A stretch of DNA of 64,000 nt from Peptostreptococcaceae bacterium VA2. Its GTDB lineage: Bacteria; Bacillota; Clostridia; Peptostreptococcales; Peptostreptococcaceae. The notes below the pieces were generated by a model, which was not told the DNA's origin, made no database searches, and saw nothing but the letters and a program-made list of their open reading frames with translations. The position numbers and the translations under genes are program-made. Positions 53,631 through 62,512 of this stretch are shown here, piece by piece; positions within the stretch are counted from its first letter, which is position 1; the number at the start of each line of letters is the position of its first letter. Location: NCBI GenBank assembly GCA_000686145.1, contig JMMB01000007.1, positions 2,542,001-2,606,000 of the forward strand, in the 5' to 3' direction.

Positions 53631-53810
53631 CTATTTCTTAGCGTTTTTTCTTCTTGCTGCTTCTGCCTTTTTCTTACGTCTAACGCTTGGCTTATCATAG
53701 TGCTCTCTTTTTCTAACTTCAGACATGATGCCAGACATTGCACATGAACGCTTAAATCTTCTTAAAGCGCTGTCTAATGTTTCATTTTCTCTTACTCTTA
53801 CTTCTGACAT
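53631..53810 (-). CDS. rpsU: 30S ribosomal protein S21
   Basis: A 59-residue basic ribosomal protein starting [20 protein letters not shown] at ATG 53808-53810 behind GGAGGGAAA. The C-terminus is Lys/Arg-rich ([16 protein letters not shown]). Any longer reading upstream of that ATG is not supported. It is cotranscribed with yqeY, as in other Firmicutes. Confidence 0.97.
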   Translation of the reverse strand: MSEVRVRENETLDSALRRFKRSCAMSGIMSEVRKREHYDKPSVRRKKKAEAARRKNAKK

Positions 53811-53970
53811 TTCTTTTTCCCTCCCTCCGATAGCGCGAATTATGCTGGGACTGTAACTACGATTATATCTGCATAAATGCATTACAACCTCACACTTTGT
53901 TTATTATAAACTAATCTTAAACTTTTTTCAAGTATTTTGTTAAATAAGAAAGTTATTTTTTGAATTAAAA

Positions 53971-54321
53971 CTATTTTCCATCATTTTCATAAACAGGTAA
54001 TTTCTTTCCACCTAAAACATGATAATGAATGTGTTTAACCTCTTGGCCACCATCTTCACCGCAGTTATTTACGATTCTAAAACCCGTTTTATCAAAACCT
54101 TTCTCATTAGATATTTTACTAATTACAGTGTGAATATGTGCAACAATTCCCATATCTTTTTCATCTATATCTATTATACTATCATAGTGTTTTTTAGGTA
54201 TAACTAATATATGATATGGCGCTAGCGGATTTATATCATTAAACGCTAATACTTTATCATCTTCATAAACTTTACTACATGGAATTTCTCCATCTATTAT
54301 TTTACAAAATAAACAACTCAT
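53971..54321 (-). CDS. HIT family nucleotide hydrolase
   Basis: A 116-residue HIT protein, similar to PKCI/HinT purine nucleoside phosphoramidases. The catalytic triad is in EVKHIHYHVLGG (H-x-H-x-H). It opens MSCLFCKIIDGEIPCSKVYED with two Cys that may bind zinc. It starts at ATG 54319-54321 after AGGGGG. Confidence 0.93.
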   Translation of the reverse strand: MSCLFCKIIDGEIPCSKVYEDDKVLAFNDINPLAPYHILVIPKKHYDSIIDIDEKDMGIVAHIHTVISKISNEKGFDKTGFRIVNNCGEDGGQEVKHIHYHVLGGKKLPVYENDGK

Positions 54322-54363
54322 ATTTAACACCCCCTATCCTATACAAAAGTTTATTTCTAGATA

Positions 54364-55665
54364 CTATACTAAAATACCTTCTACATATTCATTTTTTACA
54401 TCAGTTATTTTAACTTTTAGTATCTCACCTTGAATATCTTTGTCGCTATTTACTACAACTCTTATATAATTAGGTGTTAAACCTTCGTATTTATTGTCTA
54501 CTATATTTTGTTCAAATAAAACATCTAGCTCTTCACCTATAAATTTAGTTGCAAATTTATTAAAGTTTTCTTTACTTAAATTTAAAAGTTTATCACTTCT
54601 TAATTGTTTCATTTGAGGATCTATTTGATTTTCCATAGTAGCTGCTGGAGTACCTTTTCTTGGTGAATACTTAAATATATGCATTTGAGAAAGCTCAATA
54701 TCTTTTAGGAATTCATAAGTTTTATTGAATTCATCATTAGTTTCCCCTGGAAACCCTACTATTACATCAGTAGTTATTGCTACATTAGGTATATTTTCTC
54801 TTAAGCAATCTACTATTTCCTTATATTCTTTTGTAGTATATCTTCTATTCATTTTGCTTAAAGTCTCATCACATCCACTTTGTAGAGATAGATGGTAATG
54901 TGGAGATACTTTTTCCATTTTACAAACTTCACTTACAAATTCATCAGTAAATAAAATAGGCTCAACAGAGCTTAATCTAATTCTTTTAACGCCTTCTATT
55001 TTATTTATTTCTTTTATTACATTTAGTAAAGTAATTTGTTCATCGTTTAAGTCTTTTCCATAAGATGCAACGTGTATTCCTGTTAATACAAATTCCTTAT
55101 ATCCATTAGAAACTAATTTATTAACTTCTTCTAGTATAGAGTCCATACTTCTACTTCTTACCTTGCCACCTCTTGCGAAAGGTATTATGCAGTAAGAACA
55201 GAATCTATCACATCCATCTTGTATTTTCATAAACGCTCTTGTTCTTCCATTAGCTTGGCTAATTTCTATTTCTTCAAAAGCTCTTACTTTCATTATGTCA
55301 TCGACTGTACTAACTTTATTGCTTGAATCTATTTTTTTTATTTCTTCTACTATAGTTCTTCTTTCATTTGTTCCCATTACTAAATTTACTTCTTCTATTT
55401 CAAGTATTTCTTCTGGAGATACTTGAGAATAACATCCAACAACAGCTATTATAGCATCTGGATTTTTCTTTTTCATTCTTCTTATATATTGACGAGATTT
55501 TCTATCACTCATATGTGTTACAGTACACGTGTTTATAACATAAACATCTGCAAATTCTTCACTATCAACTTGAGTGTATCCTTCTTTTTCAAACATCTCA
55601 ATCATAGCTTCTGTTTCATATTGATTTACTTTACATCCTAATGTGTAAAAAGCTACCTTTTTCAT
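54364..55665 (-). CDS. mtaB: tRNA (N6-threonylcarbamoyl-A37) methylthiotransferase MtaB
   Basis: A 433-residue radical-SAM enzyme that adds a methylthio group to t6A37 in ANN-decoding tRNAs. The UPF0004 N-domain starts KKVAFYTLGCKVNQYETEAM and has the cluster ligands TCTVTHMSDRKSRQYIRR and VVGCYSQ. The radical-SAM motif is CDRFCSYCIIP, and the C-terminal TRAM domain ends the protein. It starts 1 base after the rsmE stop. Confidence 0.95.
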   Translation of the reverse strand: MKKVAFYTLGCKVNQYETEAMIEMFEKEGYTQVDSEEFADVYVINTCTVTHMSDRKSRQYIRRMKKKNPDAIIAVVGCYSQVSPEEILEIEEVNLVMGTNERRTIVEEIKKIDSSNKVSTVDDIMKVRAFEEIEISQANGRTRAFMKIQDGCDRFCSYCIIPFARGGKVRSRSMDSILEEVNKLVSNGYKEFVLTGIHVASYGKDLNDEQITLLNVIKEINKIEGVKRIRLSSVEPILFTDEFVSEVCKMEKVSPHYHLSLQSGCDETLSKMNRRYTTKEYKEIVDCLRENIPNVAITTDVIVGFPGETNDEFNKTYEFLKDIELSQMHIFKYSPRKGTPAATMENQIDPQMKQLRSDKLLNLSKENFNKFATKFIGEELDVLFEQNIVDNKYEGLTPNYIRVVVNSDKDIQGEILKVKITDVKNEYVEGILV

Positions 55666-55666
55666 A

Positions 55667-56419
55667 TTATTCTTGTCCTCCTAAGTCGCTTAATTCGTAT
55701 AAAACTATAGATGAAGCGACAACTGATGCTGTCTCTGTTCTTAATATTCTAGGTCCTAAAGATACTGATTGCCCACCTATTTCTTCTATTGCTTGTATTT
55801 CACTTTCATCAAATCCGCCTTCAGGTCCAACAAAAATACCTACATTATTTACACTTATACCTTTTATAGCTTGTTTAATCGATTTTGTTCTTTCATTTTC
55901 ATATGGAGCTATGTTAAAGTCATTAAGTTTCATATCATCTAAAGCTTCTTTGAAACTTAAAACTCCTCTTAACTTAGGAATTTGACCTCTTTTACTTTGT
56001 TTTGCAGCCTCATATATTATTCTTTCCCAACGCTCAATTTTTTTATCTTCTTTTTTGTCTTCAACTTTAGCTACACTTCTTTTACTTTGAACTAATACTA
56101 TTTCATCCACACCAACTTCAGTAAGTTTTTGAAGTATTATTTCCATCTTTGGCCCTTTTGGAAGACCTTGATATAATTTAATTTTTAAATAAGATTCTCT
56201 TTTTACATCTACTTTTTGTAATATATCTAAGCTTACTATGCTTTTGTCTATATCAGTTATCTCACATATATATTCATTGTTGTTATTATCACATATTTCT
56301 AATTCTTCACCAATTTTACATCTCAATACCTTAGATATGTGCTTAACATCTTCACCTTCTATAATACATGTGTTGTTTTCTATATTAATGTTTTTCTTTT
56401 CTACAAAAAATCTATCCAT
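55667..56419 (-). CDS. rsmE: 16S rRNA (uracil-1498-N3) methyltransferase
   Basis: A 250-residue SPOUT methyltransferase with a PUA-like N-domain (CIIEGEDVKHISKVLRCKIGEE), the KLTEVGVDEIVLVQSKRSVAK core, and the knot motif VGPEGGFDESEIQAIEEIG plus SLGPRILRTETA. It is 8 bases after prmA and coupled to mtaB. Confidence 0.96.
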   Translation of the reverse strand: MDRFFVEKKNINIENNTCIIEGEDVKHISKVLRCKIGEELEICDNNNNEYICEITDIDKSIVSLDILQKVDVKRESYLKIKLYQGLPKGPKMEIILQKLTEVGVDEIVLVQSKRSVAKVEDKKEDKKIERWERIIYEAAKQSKRGQIPKLRGVLSFKEALDDMKLNDFNIAPYENERTKSIKQAIKGISVNNVGIFVGPEGGFDESEIQAIEEIGGQSVSLGPRILRTETASVVASSIVLYELSDLGGQE

Positions 56420-56427
56420 TTTTTCAC

Positions 56428-57366
56428 CTACTTAAGTTTAGATACTATAGCGTTCCATTCGCCTAGACTTTCAACTTTTACTATTTCAAATCCATTTTCT
56501 ATTAAACTAGCTTTAACTTCTTCTACTTTAGCATGTATTATACCCGAAGATATAAATACTGCATCATCTTTCATGAAGTTATGAACATCTTTTGCTAATA
56601 TTTTTATTATATCTGCTATTATATTTGCAACTACTATATCTGCTTTGTCACTAACAACATCCATTAAATTTCCATGTTTAGCTACTACATTTGATTCTAC
56701 GTTGTTTAATTCTATATTTTCTTTAGATACTCTTACAGCTACTTCATCTAAATCAACAGCTAGTACTTCATTTGCTCCAAGTTTTGCAGCAGCTATTGCA
56801 AGTATTCCGCTTCCACAACCTATGTCAAACACCTTAGAATCTTGTTTAACGTAGTTTTCAAGTTCTCTTATACACATAGTAGTAGTCTCATGAGTTCCTG
56901 TTCCAAAAGCCATTCCTGGATCTAGTTCTATGATTAAATCTCCATCTTTAGCTTCATATTCTTCCCATGTTGGTTTTACTACTACTTTTTGACCTAATTT
57001 AGCTGGCTTATAGTAATTTTTCCATTCATTAGCCCAATCTTGCTCGTCTACTTGAGATAATTCTACTATTGCTTCTCCTATATCTATCCCAAATTCTTTT
57101 AATCCTTGTATTTTTTCTTTTATTATATTTATATCTTTGCTAACATCTCTTTCTTCTGTTATGTAAGTTTTTATTATAACTCCGTCATATCCACTATTGA
57201 ATATTTCTTCTTCAACAAAATCCCAATCATAATCATTTTTCTTTTGAAATTTGAAGTCCTTAGGATCTTCTATACTTACTCCACCTACATTTTGTTCATA
57301 CAATATATTAGTTATAGCTTCAACTGCTTCTGTTGAAGTTTTTATAGTTATTTCAGACCATTTCAT
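56428..57366 (-). CDS. prmA: Ribosomal protein L11 methyltransferase
   Basis: A 312-residue SAM-dependent enzyme that trimethylates L11. The SAM loop is KVFDIGCGSGILAIAAAKLGA and the active region VVANIIADII. The GMAFGTGTHETTTMC motif is typical of PrmA. It heads the prmA-rsmE-mtaB-HIT operon. It starts behind GAGGACGG. Confidence 0.95.
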   Translation of the reverse strand: MKWSEITIKTSTEAVEAITNILYEQNVGGVSIEDPKDFKFQKKNDYDWDFVEEEIFNSGYDGVIIKTYITEERDVSKDINIIKEKIQGLKEFGIDIGEAIVELSQVDEQDWANEWKNYYKPAKLGQKVVVKPTWEEYEAKDGDLIIELDPGMAFGTGTHETTTMCIRELENYVKQDSKVFDIGCGSGILAIAAAKLGANEVLAVDLDEVAVRVSKENIELNNVESNVVAKHGNLMDVVSDKADIVVANIIADIIKILAKDVHNFMKDDAVFISSGIIHAKVEEVKASLIENGFEIVKVESLGEWNAIVSKLK

Positions 57367-57552
57367 ATGTTAAGCACCGTCCTCATGTTTATTTTTCTTA
57401 TTTTTCATAAGATTTATTATATCATAATTATTCTCATTAATACCATTGTTTAATCTATTTTACAATAGTTTATACGCTACAATTTCATTATTACGTAAAC
57501 CTAAAAAGTATATGAATTTATTTTTTCATAACAATTAGTTTATATATTGTAA

Positions 57553-57580
57553 ATATTGGGTATAATGGATATTGGGTATA
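57553..57580 (+). repeat. Tandem 12-bp direct repeat in the BFD gene promoter
   Basis: ATATTGGGTATA occurs twice, at 57553-57564 and 57569-57580, spaced 16 bp, just before the BFD-like gene. The first copy supplies a -10-like TATAAT (57561-57566). The pair may be an operator for a regulator; no regulator is evident nearby. Confidence 0.45.
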
Positions 57581-57622
57581 CACTATGTATAAAAATATAT
57601 TTTAATTAAAAGGAGATATAAA

Positions 57623-57943
57623 ATGGCTGGAGATAAAATAATTTGTCACTGTAAACAAGTAAGTTACTTAGATATAAGAAAAGCAATGGTAGCTGGGGCT
57701 CGTAGCTTAGATGAAATAAAAGAACAAACTGGTGCTGGTACTGGATGCGGTAGATGTGTTGGTGAAATAGAAAAAATATTATCTTCTGTTTGTGGATGTA
57801 AGAATGTTTCACTTGAGGATGTTGTTAATGCTGTTAAAAATGGTGCTGATACAACTGATAAGGTTACAGAAGTTACAGGTGCTGGATCTGGTTGTGGTAG
57901 ATGTAAAGCTCTTGTTCAAAATGTAATAGACTTAAAAAAATAA
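57623..57943 (+). CDS. Two-domain BFD-like [2Fe-2S]-binding protein
   Basis: A 106-residue protein made of two BFD (Fer2_BFD) modules. The first has IICHCKQVSYLDI and GAGTGCGRCVGEI. The second is degenerate at the first pair: VCGCKNVSLED, then GAGSGCGRCKAL. Each module can hold one [2Fe-2S] cluster. It may shuttle electrons or iron-sulfur in the cytosol, or serve as a ferredoxin-like partner. It starts behind AAGGAGAT. No bacterioferritin gene is adjacent, so the partner is unknown. Confidence 0.88.
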   Translation: MAGDKIICHCKQVSYLDIRKAMVAGARSLDEIKEQTGAGTGCGRCVGEIEKILSSVCGCKNVSLEDVVNAVKNGADTTDKVTEVTGAGSGCGRCKALVQNVIDLKK

Positions 57944-57962
57944 TTCTAAAATCTACATAAAT

Positions 57963-58011
57963 AAAAAAGTGTTGGTATATTAAAATTAATTCTATATATC
58001 AACACTTTTTT
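57963..58011. terminator. Terminator after the BFD-like gene
   Basis: A long imperfect stem, AAAAAAGTGTTG at the base with its complement at 58000-58011, has a large loop and T6 run on the plus strand. Confidence 0.78.
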
Positions 58012-58036
58012 AATTAGCTTTATTTTTTAATACACG

Positions 58037-58073
58037 TTTATAAGCTGATACATTTAATGTATCAGCTTATAAA
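58037..58073. repeat. Isolated 17-bp perfect hairpin
   Basis: TTTATAAGCTGATACAT (58037-58053), a 3-base loop and its exact complement (58057-58073). It is not needed by either neighbour, because the BFD gene already has a terminator 26 bases before. It may be the end of a lost mobile element or an RNA. Confidence 0.45.
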
Positions 58074-58082
58074 AATTTATTT

Positions 58083-58339
58083 ACTCAGTGGATTAATGTG
58101 GATTAACCTTACATAATTATTCAACATGGGTTAGCAAAACTCCTACAAACTTTAATTATTTTTTGAATTTTCTTTCTCCTTCTAAATCCGTTCCATTTTT
58201 AAACATAAAAAAAGAATATTATTTCTTATACACTGGCAATAGACTTTATTCTTTTACGAATTCCATTAATTCCCCGGGAAATTCGCCTAGCGCTAATATA
58301 ATTCTATAAAATTTTACAATATTTTATTTATCAGCTTTC
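58083..58339 (-). other. Patch with local GC rise and coding-like relics
   Basis: The 327 bases between the BFD terminator and the ROK gene hold no valid gene. On the minus strand, 58246-58323 reads ILALGEFPGELMEFVKE then stop, in locally GC-rich sequence (GGCGAATTTCCCGGGG). Next, 58156-58206 reads MFKNGTDLEGERKFKK. Neither has a ribosome site. The GTGGATTAA motif is repeated at about 58088-58108. The patch may be a decayed gene or mobile element end. No family is recognised. Confidence 0.35.
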
Positions 58340-59278
58340 TTATCTTAAAAATGCTGCACCTATTATACCTGCATCAGCGCCTAAAGTAGCACAAACTATA
58401 TTTGCAAACTCTTCTTTTTTGTATAAAATATAATCCCTTATTAAGTCTTCTAGCCCATCAAGTATTATATCACTAGCCCTAGATACTCCACCACCTATCG
58501 ATATTACATCTGGATCTAGAATATTTATCATGCTAGCCATAGCCTTTGCTAGATAAGATTTAAATCTATTTATAGTTAATACTGCAACCTCATCATTTTT
58601 TCTAAAAGCATCAAATATAATTTTAGCATTTATTTGTTCTATATTCCCTTTTACCATACCTAGCATAATACTTTCATTTCCTTCATTTATTAGCTTTTGT
58701 GCATGCTTTATAATCGCAGTTGCCGAACAAAACGATTCTAAACACCCATTATTTCCACAGTTACAATCAAAATAATTTTCTCCTATAATCGTATGACCTA
58801 TTTCAGACCCCATTCCATGAGATCCTGTAATAGCTTCTCCATTTATTATTATTCCTCCACCTACTCCAGTTCCTAGAGTATATATAACAGAAATATCCTT
58901 ATTTTTCATACTTCCAAATTTAGATTCTGCAACCGCTGCAACTGTTGCATCATTTTCTGCATAGACTTTAATTTCTTTAAATCGATTGTTCAGCGCTCTC
59001 ATAAAATCAACTTCATGCCATCCTAAATTTACACAAGTTACTAAACCTTTTTTATTTATAAAACTTGGAACACCAAATCCTATAGATTCTATATTTTTAA
59101 TCTCCAAATTATTTTCTTTTAATAAATCTCTAACTAAATTATTTATATCATCCATTACACTTTCAAATCCACTATCTACATTTGTAAAGCATTCTTTTCT
59201 AAATAGTATTTTTCCATCTTTATTCACAACACCAGCTTGAACACCAGTCCCACCAATATCTACTCCTATAGAATACAT
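58340..59278 (-). CDS. ROK family glucokinase
   Basis: A 312-residue ROK kinase. It has SIGVDIGGTGVQAGVVNKDG (ATP site) and GTGVGGGIIINGEAI, and the zinc motif CNCGNNGCLESFCS, so zinc is bound and it is enzyme type. It phosphorylates glucose or a related sugar with ATP. No HTH domain is present, so it is not a repressor. It starts behind AAAGGAG. Substrate identity is inferred. Confidence 0.92.
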   Translation of the reverse strand: MYSIGVDIGGTGVQAGVVNKDGKILFRKECFTNVDSGFESVMDDINNLVRDLLKENNLEIKNIESIGFGVPSFINKKGLVTCVNLGWHEVDFMRALNNRFKEIKVYAENDATVAAVAESKFGSMKNKDISVIYTLGTGVGGGIIINGEAITGSHGMGSEIGHTIIGENYFDCNCGNNGCLESFCSATAIIKHAQKLINEGNESIMLGMVKGNIEQINAKIIFDAFRKNDEVAVLTINRFKSYLAKAMASMINILDPDVISIGGGVSRASDIILDGLEDLIRDYILYKKEEFANIVCATLGADAGIIGAAFLR

Positions 59279-59514
59279 AATTAATCTCCTTTAAATTATT
59301 TATAATTATTTTAATTTTAATTTCTTTTATAAGCATTTCTTTCACTTATATATTATCTCATGGCTTTTAATAGTAAAAGTACAAATATCTAAGTTTATAA
59401 TAAAATTTTTCATATACAAGGAAAACATTATCTTTATTATATTAAACTAATGCTTTATACTAAAGTTATTACATTAATATAAATAAACATAATAAACTAA
59501 AGGGGGGATTTGTT

Positions 59515-60063
59515 ATGAACAATCTTGAATCATTAAAACTGTTTCAAGATTTACAATTAGTTTCAACAAAATACACTACTTTAAAGCTTAAAGACACTGA
59601 GAAGGAGCTACAAGACAATAAAAAACTAAACTCATTATTAGAATTTTATAAATCTAACATAGATCAGATAAAAGAAAAATCTAACTTTGTTTCAAAACAA
59701 ACTAGAGATGAGCTTATAAATGCAAGTTCTAAAGATATTTATAAAGTTCTTATTGACCTTAATGACTTCGCTTATGATAAATATTTATTTATTAAACACA
59801 ACGCTATAGATATAGAATCTACTACTATAAAGGCCGTTATGCTTTCTACAGTTGATGAATTAATTCTTATAAATAAGTCTATAAAAAATAAAGAATACTT
59901 AGAGGATGAAAATACATACTTCTATATTTATGAAAAAATAGTTGTAAATTCTTTTATGACTTTCTTAGCTTTAAAAGATATGGATATTGAAAATGAAAAA
60001 AGAAACAGCTTGTCTCAAGCTATACTTAGTCAAATAAAAACATTGTCTATTATATCAATGTAA
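59515..60063 (+). CDS. Hypothetical helical protein, 182 aa
   Basis: A 182-residue all-helical protein starting MNNLESLKLFQDLQLVSTKY, behind AAAGGGGGG. It is rich in Leu, Lys and Glu, with no membrane segment. It is on its own, in opposite orientation to glucokinase, and ends at a terminator. I recognise no domain. The strong ribosome site and regular codon use suggest that it is expressed. Confidence 0.6.
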   Translation: MNNLESLKLFQDLQLVSTKYTTLKLKDTEKELQDNKKLNSLLEFYKSNIDQIKEKSNFVSKQTRDELINASSKDIYKVLIDLNDFAYDKYLFIKHNAIDIESTTIKAVMLSTVDELILINKSIKNKEYLEDENTYFYIYEKIVVNSFMTFLALKDMDIENEKRNSLSQAILSQIKTLSIISM

Positions 60064-60080
60064 ATAAATCAAGATACTAA

Positions 60081-60124
60081 AAAAATACCCCAGATAAGTA
60101 AAACCTTCATCTTAGGGTATTTTT
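60081..60124. terminator. Terminator
   Basis: AAAATACCC (60082-60090) pairs with GGGTATTTT (60115-60123) around an inner AGAT/ATCT mini-stem. It lies between convergent genes. Confidence 0.7.
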
Positions 60125-60195
60125 GTTAGGTATATTGCAAAATGACAAAGTCTATTCCTATTCACTTAATAAATTAATTTTTTATAATTCATATT

Positions 60196-61509
60196 TTAAA
60201 GAATAGCTTCTGATAATGCTCTCTGAGTACATTTATTTATTTTAAACGATTTATCTACAATTAAAATAATTAATAATTCTGAAACTGCCATACTAATCCA
60301 TATTCCATTTATTCCAAATACTTTATATAATACTATTAATACTATAGGTAAAATCAATATAGATCTCATTGCACATATTATATTTGAATATTTGGGTATT
60401 TCTATAGCTTGATAATACATTGTTGTTGTTAAATTTTTTCCTATAAATAAATAAGCAAGATTATTTATATTTACTGCAACATAAGATATTTCTATAAGAT
60501 TTTTGTCATTTGTAAATACAGATATTATCTCTTTACCAAATATTAAACATGTTATAGCAAAAAATATTCCTATTATAAGTGATGTTTTATTAGAAAGCTT
60601 ATAAAGCTCTAACATATTTTCACTATTTTTTGCTCCATAGTTATAACTTATTAGTGGTTGAGCTCCTAACGTAACTCCTAGAAGAATCATATATATGTTA
60701 CTAGTTATATAATTTATTATTGCATAAGTAGATATTCCAGTTTCACCTACTGTATTTACTAAAACTAAATTATGAACAAATATTATAACTGAAAATGCTG
60801 CTTCTGCGAAAAATGATGGTACACCGATTTTTAAAACTTCTTTTACACTGTCTAGTTCTAGCTTTTGCTTTCCAAAACTCAACTTTCCTTTTTTCATCAT
60901 AAAATGAGGTAGCACTATTAAAAGCGTTACTATTTGACCTAAACCTGTTGCTATTGCTGCACTTTTTATTCCTAGTCCCAATTGAAATATAAATATATAA
61001 TTTAAAATTATATTACTCATCGTTCCACATATTGTAGCTATCATAGCAAGCTTTGGCTTATTATCATTTCTAAGAAAACTATTAAATGCAATTCCTAGTA
61101 AATTTGGTAAACAAAATATTGCATAATATGTTAAATATTCGGCTGCTAATGCTTGTAAGCCTTGCGTTGCTCCCATTATTTTAACTATTGAATTTGCAAA
61201 TATAATACAAAATACACTTAAACTAAGACTCATAATAATTAAGATATAAGTGACCTGTCTAAATACACTTACACTTTTTTCATCTTCATTTGCTCCAAAA
61301 TATTTTGATATTAGTGCTCCTCCACCTACTGCTATCATAGTTGAAAGTCCAAAAAATACTATTGTAATTGGCATAACAATATTTACAGCACCTAATGCTT
61401 GATCACCTATTCCATTTCCTAAAAATATACCATCTATTATTGTATTTAGTGATGCTATACACATAGCTAGAGCTGACGGTATAGCATAACCTACAAATTG
61501 TTTAACCAT
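60196..61509 (-). CDS. MATE family multidrug efflux pump
   Basis: A 437-residue twelve-helix MATE transporter exporting cationic or organic compounds in exchange for sodium or protons. It opens VKQFVGYAIPSALAMCIASLNTIIDGIFLGNGIGDQALG and contains FFGLSTMIAVGGGALISKYFG. Control is by the MerR-type promoter just upstream. The upstream gene encodes the regulator. It starts behind AAGGAGGAG. Confidence 0.93.
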   Translation of the reverse strand: MVKQFVGYAIPSALAMCIASLNTIIDGIFLGNGIGDQALGAVNIVMPITIVFFGLSTMIAVGGGALISKYFGANEDEKSVSVFRQVTYILIIMSLSLSVFCIIFANSIVKIMGATQGLQALAAEYLTYYAIFCLPNLLGIAFNSFLRNDNKPKLAMIATICGTMSNIILNYIFIFQLGLGIKSAAIATGLGQIVTLLIVLPHFMMKKGKLSFGKQKLELDSVKEVLKIGVPSFFAEAAFSVIIFVHNLVLVNTVGETGISTYAIINYITSNIYMILLGVTLGAQPLISYNYGAKNSENMLELYKLSNKTSLIIGIFFAITCLIFGKEIISVFTNDKNLIEISYVAVNINNLAYLFIGKNLTTTMYYQAIEIPKYSNIICAMRSILILPIVLIVLYKVFGINGIWISMAVSELLIILIVDKSFKINKCTQRALSEAIL

Positions 61510-61539
61510 TTACTACTCCTCCTTATATGTTATGTTACA

Positions 61540-61570
61540 ATATTAAACCCTCCAGCAAGGGGAGGGTCAA
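61540..61570 (-). promoter_or_regulatory. MerR-type promoter and operator of the MATE gene
   Basis: On the minus strand TTGACC (61565-61570) and TAATAT (61540-61545) are separated by 19 bp, the abnormal spacing used by MerR activators. The spacer and -35 hold a 21-bp dyad, ACCCTCC-CCTTGCT-GGAGGGT (61547-61567). This closely resembles the BmrR operator. The MATE gene is therefore inducible by the regulator next door. Confidence 0.93.
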
Positions 61571-61577
61571 TGTTTTT

Positions 61578-62384
61578 TTATTCATTTTTAAGTATTTCTA
61601 TTTTAATCAAACTTTTGTCTTGTGACTTATCATCTATTTTAACCATTATCCAAGTCTCATGAAAATCACCTATTACATCAATATTATTTTTTTGTATATA
61701 CTCTAATATTTTTTTATAGTATTTGATACTATTCTTTGAATTATCTTCAAATATTAGGGTTACATATTCACCTGATGGCAAAACATTAATATTAAGTTTA
61801 TCTTCACAAAAAACTTTAAATTCCTTATATATTATTTTGTTATGCTTTGTCAGAGTTTCATAAGAAACAGTTAATCCCAAATCCGAATAAATTTCATTTG
61901 GATTTTTCTCTATTTCTAATATTACAGGTCTTATATTTAAGTCTAGCTCCTCTATGTTCTTTGATATTACTTCATATTTCATATATTGTCTTTTATCATT
62001 ATATTTTATAAAAACTTCATCAATCCCATCTTCAATATTTTGAGATATATTTTTTTGTAGATTATCTAAATATTTTTTTACTGCGCTTAATTCATCTATC
62101 TTTTCTTCTAGCTTTTTTGACTGATTTTTAATATTTTCTAATATAAATTGCATTGAAGTTTTTGAACTTAAAATATCTTTTATAACATCTAAAGACATAC
62201 CTGTAATTTTAAAGTATTTTATTAAGTCTATTTTTATAAATTGCTCCACAGAGTAATATCTATAATTATTATCTTTATTTATATGTGCTGGCTTCAACAA
62301 TTCTATTTCATCATAATATCTAAGCGTTTTTATAGAAATATTAAAAAGTTTTGATATTTCACCAATTGTAAAATATGTACTCAT
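61578..62384 (-). CDS. MerR family multidrug-responsive regulator (BmrR-like)
   Basis: A 268-residue regulator. The N-terminal MerR domain is FTIGEISKLFNISIKTLRYYDEIELLKPAHIN, a coiled linker spans about 75-120, and the rest resembles a GyrI/BmrR ligand-binding domain (DLGLTVSYETLTKHN, FHETWIMVKI). It binds the dyad in the 68-base gap before the MATE gene and should activate it on drug binding. It starts behind AAAGGAG. Confidence 0.92.
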   Translation of the reverse strand: MSTYFTIGEISKLFNISIKTLRYYDEIELLKPAHINKDNNYRYYSVEQFIKIDLIKYFKITGMSLDVIKDILSSKTSMQFILENIKNQSKKLEEKIDELSAVKKYLDNLQKNISQNIEDGIDEVFIKYNDKRQYMKYEVISKNIEELDLNIRPVILEIEKNPNEIYSDLGLTVSYETLTKHNKIIYKEFKVFCEDKLNINVLPSGEYVTLIFEDNSKNSIKYYKKILEYIQKNNIDVIGDFHETWIMVKIDDKSQDKSLIKIEILKNE

Positions 62385-62474
62385 AATTATTCTCCTTTAT
62401 AACTTTATAATGACTTATAAGTATATCACATTACTCAATAGCTACCAATTTTTTAATTTATGTTTATTTTAAAT

Positions 62475-62512
62475 AAAAAAACCCTAGGAAAAAATCCTAG
62501 AGCTTTTTTTTA
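62475..62512 (-). terminator. Terminator of dnaJ
   Basis: A hairpin around CTAGGA/TCCTAG, with flanking A/U base pairs and a U7 run on the minus strand, overlaps the dnaJ stop. Confidence 0.8.
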
